Part shown: one piece after another, positions 9,565 through 17,941 of the stretch
Layout of the letters: each line of letters starts with the position of its first letter
Numbering within the stretch: position 1 is the stretch's first letter
DNA from: Fidelibacterota bacterium
GTDB taxonomy: Bacteria; Fidelibacterota; Fidelibacteria; Fidelibacterales; Fidelibacteraceae
NCBI GenBank assembly: GCA_030156395.1
Contig: JASGMP010000003.1
Coordinates: 1 to 32,710, forward strand
Direction of reading: 5' to 3'
DNA: 32,710 nt
The notes under the pieces: generated by a model
Database searches by the model: none
The model's input: the letters and a program-made list of their open reading frames with translations, nothing else
Told to the model about the DNA's origin: nothing
Made by a program: the position numbers and the translations under genes

Positions 9565-10844
9565 GTTTTCTAATTATTCTCATACTTACCGGACTGACGG
9601 TCGGCTCGCAATATCTGTCCCGCTATCTGAATTTGCCAACCGACCTCAATCCATCCATTCTTCTTGGGCTGATCCTGGTTTCGGGATGGGTCATCGGACG
9701 TTCAATCAAAAATAAAATACTTCCGATGATGACAGGATTTATCCTTTACGGCATGCTTGTGGGTCCGGAAGGACTAAATCTCATTACAGCTTCAGACCTT
9801 GAATCCCTTGAATTTATCCTCTTCATGGCTTTTATGATGATAGCATTTCTTGCCGGAGGGAGCCTTGAATTAAAGACTTATATGGATTTCTCCAAAAAAA
9901 TTCCCCTGCTTATCGCAGTACATTTTGGAGGACTTTTATTGGGGACCGTCCTGCTTTTTCTTATTCTCCCGGTTCTTTTTCATTCATGTGTTTTTTTAAA
10001 CGGTTCCCACACTGCTTTTTATATCCTGTTCACAACCCTTGTTCTGGCGTCAGGTTCTCCGGCGGTAGTCCTTTCGGTAAACCGGGGAAATGTGTCACCG
10101 CTGCGGATCAAAGCCTTCTTACTGAATACTGTCACATTGGCCGGTATGGTCCTGATCATCCCTTTTCTGGGTCACGGCGTCTTATTGCAAGCCATGACAC
10201 CCAAAGGCCCGGGATGGGTACAGACTATTCAAATATTTGCCCTTCACTTTTTCAGTGTGATTTTTGTCTCTGTCATCATCGGACTGCTTCTCCGTTTCTT
10301 TTTGAAACATTTCAGGGGAGAACTTATTTTCTTCCTTGTCATTTTTATGATTGTACTTTATGGCAATGGAAATATTTATATGCCGGAATTGATGTTATCT
10401 TTTATGCTGGCCGGAATCATGGTCCGTCACCATTCAGATCCGGGCAAGGAGTTTATCAAAGACATCAGCCGGCATTCCCAGCCCTTTTTTATTGTTTTCT
10501 TCACGCTTACAGCCGCGGGAATCCGCTGGTCTTTTATCCCGTCCCTTATTCCTATCGTGATCGTACTTTTTATGATGCGATATACCATCCTTCGTTTTTC
10601 AACAGTGCATGTCCTCCGCAGGTGGCGTGAAGAATCTTACGCCGCCACGCCTCTCTCCCGGGGATTTGTATCCCAGAATGGTCTGACGCTTTGCTTTATT
10701 TCGATTGTGTCCTCCTTCCCAGGAATTTCTCACCTTCAGGAACTCTGTACTGTCCTTACACTGTTGGTTTTCCTAAATTTGCTGGTTGGACCACCCCTGT
10801 TGCAACGGGCTTTATATCGAATCAAACAATTCCGGGAAACATGA
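9561..10844 (+). CDS. Kef/NhaP-type cation:proton antiporter homologue (second of a pair)
   Basis: The 427-residue polytopic membrane protein resembles CPA-superfamily exchangers. The signature PMMTGFILYGMLVGPEGLNL (about 55-74) matches the Kef N-terminal helix with its GP-GL motif. AFLAGGSLEL (about 95-104) matches the FxAGLEL motif and ASGSPAVVLS (about 163-172) the broken-helix TSPTVVL region. The next helix reads LLNTVTLAG (187-195), where exchangers carry Asp-Asp or Asn-Asp, so the ion-binding acid appears missing. The start at 9561 overlaps the preceding stop by 4 nt (ATGA). An upstream in-frame start inside the neighbour would add 23 residues and is not favoured. The stop overlaps the next start in the same way, so all three genes are probably translationally coupled. 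It may be a regulator or sensor rather than an exchanger; that is inference. Confidence 0.65.
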   Translation: MSFLIILILTGLTVGSQYLSRYLNLPTDLNPSILLGLILVSGWVIGRSIKNKILPMMTGFILYGMLVGPEGLNLITASDLESLEFILFMAFMMIAFLAGGSLELKTYMDFSKKIPLLIAVHFGGLLLGTVLLFLILPVLFHSCVFLNGSHTAFYILFTTLVLASGSPAVVLSVNRGNVSPLRIKAFLLNTVTLAGMVLIIPFLGHGVLLQAMTPKGPGWVQTIQIFALHFFSVIFVSVIIGLLLRFFLKHFRGELIFFLVIFMIVLYGNGNIYMPELMLSFMLAGIMVRHHSDPGKEFIKDISRHSQPFFIVFFTLTAAGIRWSFIPSLIPIVIVLFMMRYTILRFSTVHVLRRWREESYAATPLSRGFVSQNGLTLCFISIVSSFPGISHLQELCTVLTLLVFLNLLVGPPLLQRALYRIKQFRET

Positions 10845-12295
10845 AAATCGATATCGACCACCTTTTGAAGGATCAGAAAGAACTCATTGACTGTTTACAT
10901 CTCATTGGCAAAGAAGGCCGCCGGTCAAATCTTGAAACATATATTGTGGGAGGGATTGTCCGGGATGCCTTTATGGGGCATCCTATTACGGATCTTGATA
11001 TTGTAGTCACCGGTAACGGCCTGGATTTTGCGGACCAGATTGCCCGGACTCTCCATGCAGGGCCCGTCGTGAAATTTCATCCCTTCGGTACCGCCATGAT
11101 CCCCTATAAGCATATCCAGATCGAAATTGCCACGGCCAGAAAAGAAACCTACCGTTCAGACTCCCGAAAACCGGATGTCGTATTTACAGATTTGACAGAA
11201 GATCTTCGGCGGCGGGATTTTACCATCAATGCCATGGCTGTAGATATCCGCCCCGATCATTATGGTGAATTCAAAGATCCTTTTAATGGGATTCGGGACC
11301 TGAAAATAGAGGTGATCCGGACTCCCTTAGATCCTGAAGAGACCTTTTTTGACGACCCGCTACGTATGTTGAGGGCAATCCGTTTTGCCACCCGCTTTCA
11401 GTTCCGAATTTCAGATGAAACTTTCAACGCTATCAAAAAAGCAGCAGAACGTATTCAAATTATCAGCATGGAGCGCATTCGGGACGAGTTGCTAAAAACG
11501 CTCATGGCTTCACAACCATCCATGGGGTTTATTCTCATGGAAAATACCGGTTTGCTACCGTTGATTCTGCCGGAAATAAGCGGCTTGAAGGGTGTGGAAG
11601 AAAAAAACGGGTTTGGACATAAGGACGTTTTTTACCATAGTCTCAAAGTGGTGGATAATGTATGCAAAATGACCGATAATCTGACGGTCCGCCTTGCAGC
11701 ACTCTTTCATGATGTAGGGAAGCCGGCTACAAAGCGATTTTTTCCCAATCAGGGATGGACTTTTCACGGCCATGAGGATGTGGGTGCCCGGATGTTTGAA
11801 ACCATCGGACGACACTTGAAACTTCCGGTCCGCCAAATCAAGGAGATTCGAAAACTGATCCGTTTGCATCTGCGTCCCATTGCCATTGCCGGTGACGAAG
11901 TGACCGATAGTGCTGTCCGCCGTTTACGGGTTGAAGCCGGAGAGTCCATCCATGATTTACTGACATTGTGCCGGGCAGACATTACCTCAAAAAATCCGGA
12001 AAAAATCCGGGAATATCAGAATAATTTTGACGAGGTTGAAAAAAGGATACAGGTGGTGGAAGAGAAGGACAGGCTAAGAGCTTTTCAATCACCGGTTCGG
12101 GGTTGGGAACTCATGGATTTTTATCAAATCCCACCGGGCCCACTGGTAGGTAAAATCAAATCTCTGATTGAAAATGCCATCTTGGATGGAGAAATCCCAA
12201 ACGAGTATGAAGCCGCCAAAGACTGGCTTATCAAAAACAAAGACGCACTGTTGGAGAAAGCCCGAAAGATTCAAAGCGTGACAAGAAAAACCTAA
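10841..12295 (+). CDS. cca: CCA tRNA nucleotidyltransferase / poly(A) polymerase family protein with HD domain
   Basis: This is a class II nucleotidyltransferase that adds CCA to tRNA 3' ends or adds poly(A). The 484-residue chain shows the head domain GGIVRD (37-42) with the catalytic DLD (51-53), then RRRDFTINAMA (121-131), the neck motif DDPLRMLRAIRFA (169-181) and ERIRDELLKTL. An HD-type metal phosphohydrolase domain follows, with ALFHDVGKP (His-Asp at 288-289) and FHGHEDVGARM. The HD domain is common in bacterial CCA enzymes of this group. The ATG overlaps the antiporter stop by 4 nt. A longer reading frame opens upstream inside the antiporter gene, but its N-terminus has no family match. 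The stop overlaps the convergent symporter stop by 4 nt. The tRNA-Glu in this window lacks an encoded CCA, so a CCA-adding enzyme is required in the cell. Confidence 0.9.
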   Translation: MKIDIDHLLKDQKELIDCLHLIGKEGRRSNLETYIVGGIVRDAFMGHPITDLDIVVTGNGLDFADQIARTLHAGPVVKFHPFGTAMIPYKHIQIEIATARKETYRSDSRKPDVVFTDLTEDLRRRDFTINAMAVDIRPDHYGEFKDPFNGIRDLKIEVIRTPLDPEETFFDDPLRMLRAIRFATRFQFRISDETFNAIKKAAERIQIISMERIRDELLKTLMASQPSMGFILMENTGLLPLILPEISGLKGVEEKNGFGHKDVFYHSLKVVDNVCKMTDNLTVRLAALFHDVGKPATKRFFPNQGWTFHGHEDVGARMFETIGRHLKLPVRQIKEIRKLIRLHLRPIAIAGDEVTDSAVRRLRVEAGESIHDLLTLCRADITSKNPEKIREYQNNFDEVEKRIQVVEEKDRLRAFQSPVRGWELMDFYQIPPGPLVGKIKSLIENAILDGEIPNEYEAAKDWLIKNKDALLEKARKIQSVTRKT

Positions 12296-14082
12296 ATTCC
12301 GGAAGAATTTTTTTCCAGTTTATCATACCAAACCACTTTAAGCAGACCCGTCGTCATCAAGGCAACCACAAACCATATCAGCATGGGTCCCCAATATTTC
12401 ATCACCAGATAAACAGGCACGGCCGCAAGGCTTAATTGCCACACAATTCCGATACAGATACTCATCATGTCCCGCCTAAAAGAAGAAGGTTTCAGCCCGG
12501 GTGTTTCCAATTGGACTTTTTCTTTCACAGGTTTCCAGAAACCCCAGGGTCTCACGGTCCGGTAAAAGTTACATAAAATTTCATCCGGTTCTTTCGGCGT
12601 CAGCAAGCTCCCGGCAATGGTTCCGGCCAGGGAGAGTCCGAAAACAATAGGAAAAGTCACCAGGGGATGAAGACCGGGAATCAGGAGAGGCAAGCACAGG
12701 GCAGCGGCCATACCACTTGCCATCCCCCAAAAAAAGCCGAAACCATTCATACGCCACCAGTACCATTTCAACATATTCGGGGCGGCATACCCTCCCCACA
12801 GTCCGGAGACAATCCACATCATGGCTTCATTAATGGATTCGGCCATGAGTCCAAACACAATTCCCAGTAATACCAGTAGGAGTGACGCACCATAGGATAT
12901 GTAAACCAGTTTTTGATCAGATGCTTTAGGATTGATATAGCGTTTATAGACATCATTTACCAGATAGGCGGCACCACTGTTCACCGTGCTGTCAAAAGTG
13001 GACATAAACCCTGCCAGAAGGCCGGCCAGAATTATACCCATGAGTCCTGCCGGAAGAAAATGGCGGATTACAAAGGGTAAAATCTGCTCATAATCCACAT
13101 CGGTACCCATGGTCACCATTTCGGGAATAAAAAATTTAACAGCCATCAGTGTAATCCCAGCAATCATAATCCAGCGCGGGATCAGTGAAACCGTCACCAT
13201 CCCGCTCATGAGAGCACTTTCCCTGGGATTCCGGGTCGCCAGAACACGCTGCATATCATACCCGGGAGACGGCCCGGCACTGCTTACCAGAAATCCTTTG
13301 AACAAAAGTCCCATCAGTATGATGCTGAAAAATTCCCACCCATCCGTCATGATACGCTGCTGGGCTGAAGGCAGGGATTCGCTCCAATCTATTCCCAAGC
13401 GGGCACCGAAGCGGAGAGTATCCCATCCCTGAGGAACAAGTTGGGCAATTTCTCCGGGATTAATCCGGTGCATAGCGATAATCCCCAGAGCAATGCCAGC
13501 CGCCCCCAGAAGAAAAAACTGAATCACATCGGTAAAAACCACGCTGTACATTCCCCCAGCGATCACGTATATAGCCGTCACGCTCATAAAGAGAATTGCA
13601 TAGGTATCCGGACTGAAATCCCAGGGGAGAAAGGTTGCAGCAAATTTGCCGATTCCCTGAAAGGCATACGTTAAAAAACCGATGACGGAGATGAAGGCAA
13701 ACAGCGTGACTGACAGGCGGGCAAATTCACCTCCCCGGCGGCTGAAACGGGTATCCATCCATTCCGCTCCCGTCAGGGCATTGCTTCGTCGGATCCAGAC
13801 CGCCAGGTATACCATCATAAAAATCTGGTTAAAAATAGGCCACTGCCACTGAAGAAGGATGCCTTTCATCCCATACACAACCATCACATACACCACCCAC
13901 ATGGTTCCTGTGATATCAAACATAGAGGAAGCATTTGACACACTGAGCCAGTACCAGGGGACCCGGTTTCCACTGAGAAAATAGTTTTTCAGATCCTTCC
14001 CGGCTTTTTTTGAAATAAAAATTCCCAGTAAAACAATACCGATCAAATAGATTACAATGATCCAGGCATCCAGTGTAGTCAT
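12292..14082 (-). CDS. Sodium:solute symporter (SSS family)
   Basis: The 596-residue polytopic inner-membrane protein of the SSS family (LeuT-like fold) couples uptake of a small solute to sodium. The family signature lies near residues 170-195, with YVIAGGMYSVVFTDVIQFFL. The N-terminus (NYFLSGNRVPWYWLSVSNAS) matches the usual start of the transport core. About 13 or 14 hydrophobic segments are visible. Between helices there are conserved-looking segments such as LTGAEWMDTRFSRRGGEFAR, plus FMSTFDSTVNSGAAYLVND, where the SxxDSxxN pattern fits the sodium-site helix. The substrate cannot be assigned; sugar, amino-acid or carboxylate uptake are all possible. The start has an AAGGAAAT ribosome site upstream. 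The gene follows the short-chain dehydrogenase by 51 nt, probably in one operon. Confidence 0.88.
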   Translation of the reverse strand: MTTLDAWIIVIYLIGIVLLGIFISKKAGKDLKNYFLSGNRVPWYWLSVSNASSMFDITGTMWVVYVMVVYGMKGILLQWQWPIFNQIFMMVYLAVWIRRSNALTGAEWMDTRFSRRGGEFARLSVTLFAFISVIGFLTYAFQGIGKFAATFLPWDFSPDTYAILFMSVTAIYVIAGGMYSVVFTDVIQFFLLGAAGIALGIIAMHRINPGEIAQLVPQGWDTLRFGARLGIDWSESLPSAQQRIMTDGWEFFSIILMGLLFKGFLVSSAGPSPGYDMQRVLATRNPRESALMSGMVTVSLIPRWIMIAGITLMAVKFFIPEMVTMGTDVDYEQILPFVIRHFLPAGLMGIILAGLLAGFMSTFDSTVNSGAAYLVNDVYKRYINPKASDQKLVYISYGASLLLVLLGIVFGLMAESINEAMMWIVSGLWGGYAAPNMLKWYWWRMNGFGFFWGMASGMAAALCLPLLIPGLHPLVTFPIVFGLSLAGTIAGSLLTPKEPDEILCNFYRTVRPWGFWKPVKEKVQLETPGLKPSSFRRDMMSICIGIVWQLSLAAVPVYLVMKYWGPMLIWFVVALMTTGLLKVVWYDKLEKNSSGI

Positions 14083-14133
14083 GTCACATTTCCTTGGATC
14101 GGTTTTTGATATCAGGTCATTTCGGAAATTTCT

Positions 14134-14952
14134 TTAATGCTGTTTTTTAAAATCTGGATGATTCCGGCGTTTTTCGATCCAGTTCCGCATAATTTTGTAT
14201 AAGATTTTCCGGGGCACAAGGCGTGACCCCGATTTCAAAAGCCGGTTATTCCAGCCGGGAATGCATACAAGTTTTCCTTTCTCAAGGCAGCGGGCCGCTT
14301 TTTGAACCACTTCCTGAGCTGTCAAAGCTTTTTCCAATCCCGATTTTTTATACACCTTATCTGCATCCAGTCCCATACGGGTATGGAAATCAGTCATGGT
14401 CATTCCCGGACAAAGAGCCATGAATTTCACCCCATCCTGCCGGTATCGGATCCCCAGGGATTCAGAAAAATTGATTATAAAAGTCTTCGTGGCTGAATAC
14501 ATGGTATGGTTGGGATAGGGAAAAAAACCGGCCAGAGACGCCACATTGATAATGGTTCCCTTTTTCGCGGCAAGCATGGGGGTCAGGGCGGCGTGAGTCA
14601 GTCTGATTGTGACATCGCAATGGACTGACAACATGCGTCGGTGGATTGAAAGGTCACTTTCATAAAAACCACCGTATGACGCAAATCCTGCATTATTGAC
14701 TAAGACCCGGGCATTTGTATCTTTCCGAAGAGCCTTTTCAATACCGGAAACAATCGATTCGTCTGCCAGATCACCCAGAAAAAGGCGGGATTGACATCCA
14801 TATTTTGCCTTTAGCATCCCGGCAATTTCCTTTAATTGGGGTTCCCGGCGTCCGGTCAGCGCCAGATTGTATCCCCGGGAAGCAAAATATTCTGCAAACG
14901 CAGCGCCGATTCCACTTGTGGCACCGGTAATCCAGGCAACCTCTTTCGCCAT
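14134..14952 (-). CDS. Short-chain dehydrogenase/reductase (SDR family)
   Basis: This is a 272-residue classical SDR oxidoreductase using NAD(P)H. The Rossmann glycine motif TGATSGIG is at 9-16, followed by TGRRE (33-37), where the basic residues favour NADP. NNAG lies at 86-89. The catalytic Ser139 (INVASLAG) and the YxxxK pair Tyr152/Lys156 (YSATK) are all present. The C-terminal segment (PGWNNRLLKSGSRLVPRKILYKIMRNWIEKRR) resembles the membrane-associated tail of DltE/YqjQ-like SDRs. The start at 14952 is set by a strong ribosome site, AAGGGGG with a 5-nt spacer. An in-frame ATG 12 codons upstream has no such site. The start is divergent from the desulfhydrase-family gene, 63 nt away. The substrate is unknown. 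Confidence 0.88.
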   Translation of the reverse strand: MAKEVAWITGATSGIGAAFAEYFASRGYNLALTGRREPQLKEIAGMLKAKYGCQSRLFLGDLADESIVSGIEKALRKDTNARVLVNNAGFASYGGFYESDLSIHRRMLSVHCDVTIRLTHAALTPMLAAKKGTIINVASLAGFFPYPNHTMYSATKTFIINFSESLGIRYRQDGVKFMALCPGMTMTDFHTRMGLDADKVYKKSGLEKALTAQEVVQKAARCLEKGKLVCIPGWNNRLLKSGSRLVPRKILYKIMRNWIEKRRNHPDFKKQH

Positions 14953-14957
14953 CAAAA

Positions 14958-14964
14958 CCCCCTT
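14958..14964 (-). promoter_or_regulatory. Ribosome binding site fixing the SDR start
   Basis: On the minus strand AAGGGGG lies 5 nt before the ATG at 14952. It decides between this start and an in-frame ATG at 14988. Confidence 0.8.
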
Positions 14965-15015
14965 TGTGATTTCTGCCGGAAAATACATAGATTATTGAAA
15001 AAATAAAGGGTGAAT

Positions 15016-15981
15016 ATGAGCATCATTCAGAAGAAACTCGCCCCCTTTCCAAGGGTTAAAATCAGTCTGCTGCCTACACCATGCCATCGGCTGGACCGGC
15101 TATCGGATGAAACCGGATGTGAACTATGGATCAAGCGGGATGACCTGACCGGTTTTGGATTTGGTGGAAATAAAACACGGAAATTCGATTTCCTGATGGC
15201 CGATGCCATGCAAAAAGGGTGTGACAGCCTCATTGGGATTGGGGCCAACCAGTCCAACTTCTGTCGCATACTCTCTGCCGTGGGAAGCCGCTATGGGTTG
15301 GATGTGTTTCTCGTTCTGAGTGGTGAAAAACCGGATCATCCCACAGGAAATCTTCTGATAGATCATCTGTTGAATGCCACAATATACCATGTCCCCCGTT
15401 CTGAGCGTGAAAACCGGGCACGGGAGCTGTACCACGAACTGACAGCCCGTGGAAGAAAGGTTTATTTTATGCCGCCTGGCGGCTCCACACCCATCGGCAC
15501 CCTGGGATATGCCGCTGGTTTTGATGAAATCCTCCGGGATATTAAACAATCAAATATCCCTATCCGTCATATTATCCATGCCTCTTCATCGGCCGGAACC
15601 CAGGCCGGACTGGTATTGGGTCAGGCTATAAGCGGCTGGGACGGCCGGATTACCGGCATCAGTGTGGATGTCCCTGAAAAAGAACTGGCAAAAAATGTTT
15701 TCACCCTTGCTTCGCAGGCCGGAGCCTTGATGGATGTGTCTGTAGATATGGATCTGGTTCATACGGACGGTGCCTATATCGGCGAAGGATATGGCATACC
15801 CACCCCGGCATGCCGGAAAGCCATTCAAACCTTTGCTTCCCGGGAAGGAATCTTTCTGGATACCGTTTATACAGGAAAAGGAGCTTCAGGGCTTCTTGAC
15901 TATTGCACCAAAGGTGTCATCTCCCCGGGTGAAGGGGTCTTGTTTATCCATACCGGTGGTAATATTCAGTTATTTGAATAG
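15016..15981 (+). CDS. PLP-dependent ACC deaminase / D-cysteine desulfhydrase family enzyme
   Basis: This 321-residue fold-type II PLP enzyme resembles 1-aminocyclopropane-1-carboxylate deaminase and D-cysteine desulfhydrase (DcyD). The N-terminal substrate-side motif LLPTPCHRLDRLS and WIKRDDLTGFGFGGNKTRKF are visible; in the latter, Lys53 is the expected PLP Schiff-base lysine. IGANQSNFCR (about 77-86) follows, and a glycine-rich phosphate-binding stretch, ASSSAGTQAGL, is near residue 194-204. The C-terminus has FIHTGG, typical of the family. D-cysteine desulfhydrase is the commoner activity in bacteria, but the two cannot be separated here. ATG at 15016 has AAAGGG 5 nt upstream and is preferred to a GTG at 15010 overlapping that site. 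The gene is single and followed by a strong terminator. Confidence 0.85.
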   Translation: MSIIQKKLAPFPRVKISLLPTPCHRLDRLSDETGCELWIKRDDLTGFGFGGNKTRKFDFLMADAMQKGCDSLIGIGANQSNFCRILSAVGSRYGLDVFLVLSGEKPDHPTGNLLIDHLLNATIYHVPRSERENRARELYHELTARGRKVYFMPPGGSTPIGTLGYAAGFDEILRDIKQSNIPIRHIIHASSSAGTQAGLVLGQAISGWDGRITGISVDVPEKELAKNVFTLASQAGALMDVSVDMDLVHTDGAYIGEGYGIPTPACRKAIQTFASREGIFLDTVYTGKGASGLLDYCTKGVISPGEGVLFIHTGGNIQLFE

Positions 15982-15990
15982 TACTCACAA

Positions 15991-16018
15991 AAAAAGCATC
16001 CAATTGCGGATGCTTTTT
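15991..16018. terminator. Probable bidirectional rho-independent terminator
   Basis: A perfect 11-bp stem (15991-16001 with 16008-16018) with a 6-nt loop sits between two convergent genes. The A-run on the left and T-run on the right give a U-tract on either strand, so it can end transcripts of the desulfhydrase gene (stop 15981) and of the acyl-CoA ligase gene (stop 16043). Confidence 0.9.
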
Positions 16019-16042
16019 GATGTTTTATATGTAGTACAATGA

Positions 16043-17869
16043 CTACTTTAGTCCGTTCATATTGTTCTCTTTGTAAAGACTTTCAATTTCTTTTTTGTAC
16101 CGTTCTTCCACCACTTTCCGTTTGATTTTCAGGCTGGGTGTTAATTCACCGCTTAAAATGGTAAAGGCGTTGGGAATAAGAAGGAATTTCTTAATCTGTT
16201 CATAGCGGGGCAGGGAGGTCTGGCGTGTGGCGATATCTTCACCGATCAGATCTTTGAGTTCCTTTTTCTTCAAAATTTCTTCATAGGGTTTGTCGAATCC
16301 TTTTTCATGTGCCCATTTTTCAATCACATCTTTATCCGGGACAATCAAAGCTACCAGATAATTCCGCCGGTCTCCGATCACGACAATCTGATCAATATAG
16401 GGAGACTGACCCAAAAGATTTTCTATATTTGCCGGCGCAATATTTTTGCCACCGGAGGTCACAATCAGATTCTTTTTTCGGTCGGTGATTTTCAGAAAAC
16501 CATCTTCATCCACCATGCCGATATCTCCGGTATGGAACCAGCCATCTTCATCAATAACTTCCGCTGTGGTTTCCGGATTATTCCAGTATCCTTTCATAAC
16601 ATTGCTGCCTTTAAAAAGAATTTCACCGTCATCGGCAATGCGCATTTCACAGCATGGAATGGTTGGACCGACTTTACCAAAGCGGATATCATGAAGAGGG
16701 TTTACATTGGTCACCGGAGACGTTTCGGTCAGGCCAAAACCTTCCAGAATGATAATTCCGGCGGCGGCAAAAAATTCGCCGATTTCTTTGGGCAGTGGTG
16801 CGCCGCCTGAAACGCAGAAACGAAGTTCTCCGCCAAAGGCGTCCTGAATTTTCTTAAAAACCAGTTTTTTGGCAATTCCATATTGAATTCCCAGGATTCC
16901 GGAAGGGTTTTTCCCCTTCACCAAATACTTTGAAGCCACTTCACGACCGACATGGCTGGCCCAATTGAAAATTTTCTGTTTTGTGGCTGACGCATCATGA
17001 ATCTGATTGGTGATTCCGGCAAAGATCTTTTCATACAGGCGTGGTACACTAATCAAATAGTGTGGACGTGCGATTTTAAGATACTCTGGGACTTTCAGAA
17101 AATCTTCGGCAATATAGATTTCCGATCCAAGCCAGAAGGTAAGATGAGAAGCTGCACGTTCAAAACTGTGGCTGAGCGGCAAAAAAGAAAGCCAGCGGCT
17201 CCCCCGTTCAAATTTTACGATATCAAAGGTGGATATCACATCCGACACCAGATTGTAATGGGTAAGCATCACACCTTTGGGATTTCCCGTGGTCCCGGAT
17301 GTATAAATCAGGGTCCACAAATCATCCTTCATGATTTTTTTCCCTTCGTCAACCAAGGTTGTGCCGGATTCCTTTTTCTGTTCCCGGCCCATATCCAGCA
17401 GCTCACGAAAGGTAAAAATCCATTTTTCATCAAAGGATTCATCGTCCATCACCACCATAGTTTTCAAAGAGGGCAGAGATTTTTTAATAGAGATAATTTT
17501 TTCCGCTTGTTCCCGGGTGGAAACGATCGCGGCACTGGTTTCGGAATCCTGGAGAATAAACTGGATCTGGGGTTCCAGAAGTGTGGGATAAACGGCCACA
17601 CTAACATACCCAAAATGGGCGCAGGCATAATCGGTAAGAGTCCACTCAGAGCGGTTTTCCGATTGAATGGCCACGCGGTCTCCCTTTGTGAGTCCCAACC
17701 GCCTGAGTCCAAAGGCAATCAACTCAATGCGGTCTGCCGCTTCGCGATAGGTCATAGAGACCCACTTTCCTCCCTTATTTTCATAGAAGACATTCCTGTC
17801 CGGATTCCGGCTCAGGGTTTCATTAAAAAAATCAGGGATAACCATCGGCTTATTACGTTCGTTTGTCAT
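16043..17869 (-). CDS. Long-chain fatty-acid:CoA ligase (AMP-binding), second copy in the transcript
   Basis: This ANL-superfamily adenylating enzyme converts fatty acid, ATP and CoA to acyl-CoA. The 608-residue chain has the P-loop-like motif YTSGTTGNPKG at 189-199. The A5 motif GFGLTETSP is near 375, WFHTGDIG near 445, and the hinge/A8 segment DRKKNLIVTSGGKNIAP near 465. A C-terminal PSLKIKRKVV segment contains the lysine region. It is of the large FACS type (COG1022), which lacks an obvious membrane segment. It lies 72 nt downstream of a paralogue of nearly the same length with motifs in exact register, so it arose by tandem duplication. The start is set by AGGAGGG 4 nt before the ATG. The fatty-acid chain length is not deducible. 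Confidence 0.92.
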   Translation of the reverse strand: MTNERNKPMVIPDFFNETLSRNPDRNVFYENKGGKWVSMTYREAADRIELIAFGLRRLGLTKGDRVAIQSENRSEWTLTDYACAHFGYVSVAVYPTLLEPQIQFILQDSETSAAIVSTREQAEKIISIKKSLPSLKTMVVMDDESFDEKWIFTFRELLDMGREQKKESGTTLVDEGKKIMKDDLWTLIYTSGTTGNPKGVMLTHYNLVSDVISTFDIVKFERGSRWLSFLPLSHSFERAASHLTFWLGSEIYIAEDFLKVPEYLKIARPHYLISVPRLYEKIFAGITNQIHDASATKQKIFNWASHVGREVASKYLVKGKNPSGILGIQYGIAKKLVFKKIQDAFGGELRFCVSGGAPLPKEIGEFFAAAGIIILEGFGLTETSPVTNVNPLHDIRFGKVGPTIPCCEMRIADDGEILFKGSNVMKGYWNNPETTAEVIDEDGWFHTGDIGMVDEDGFLKITDRKKNLIVTSGGKNIAPANIENLLGQSPYIDQIVVIGDRRNYLVALIVPDKDVIEKWAHEKGFDKPYEEILKKKELKDLIGEDIATRQTSLPRYEQIKKFLLIPNAFTILSGELTPSLKIKRKVVEERYKKEIESLYKENNMNGLK

Positions 17870-17885
17870 TGTTCCCTCCTGTTCA
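17870..17885 (-). promoter_or_regulatory. Leader with ribosome site, copy 1 of a 16-nt repeat
   Basis: The 16 bases before this acyl-CoA ligase start are identical to bases 19755-19770 ahead of its paralogue and contain AGGAGGG. Here the ribosome site is 4 nt from the ATG. The shared leader indicates that the duplicated unit included upstream sequence. Confidence 0.75.
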
Positions 17886-17941
17886 GATATATGTATAAAG
17901 GATAAGGATGCCGGCCTGATTCTCAGGTTCCCGCAAGAGGC

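Noticed and set aside
9986-10630. 214-residue open frame on the plus strand
   Set aside because: It is out of frame inside the antiporter-like gene; its cysteine- and histidine-rich composition is that of an alternate frame of membrane-protein codons.
10691-10840. Upstream extension of the CCA-enzyme reading frame
   Set aside because: It overlaps the antiporter gene by 150 nt and has no match to the family; the ATG at 10841 in an ATGA overlap is the better start.
16997-17905. 302-residue open frame on the plus strand
   Set aside because: It is antisense to the well-supported acyl-CoA ligase, has no family motif and is rich in Phe, Gly and His as expected from the reverse strand.
17915-17927. 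Small hairpin between the two acyl-CoA ligase genes
   Set aside because: The stem is only 5 bp with a 3-nt loop and no U-run on the minus strand, so it is not a convincing terminator.
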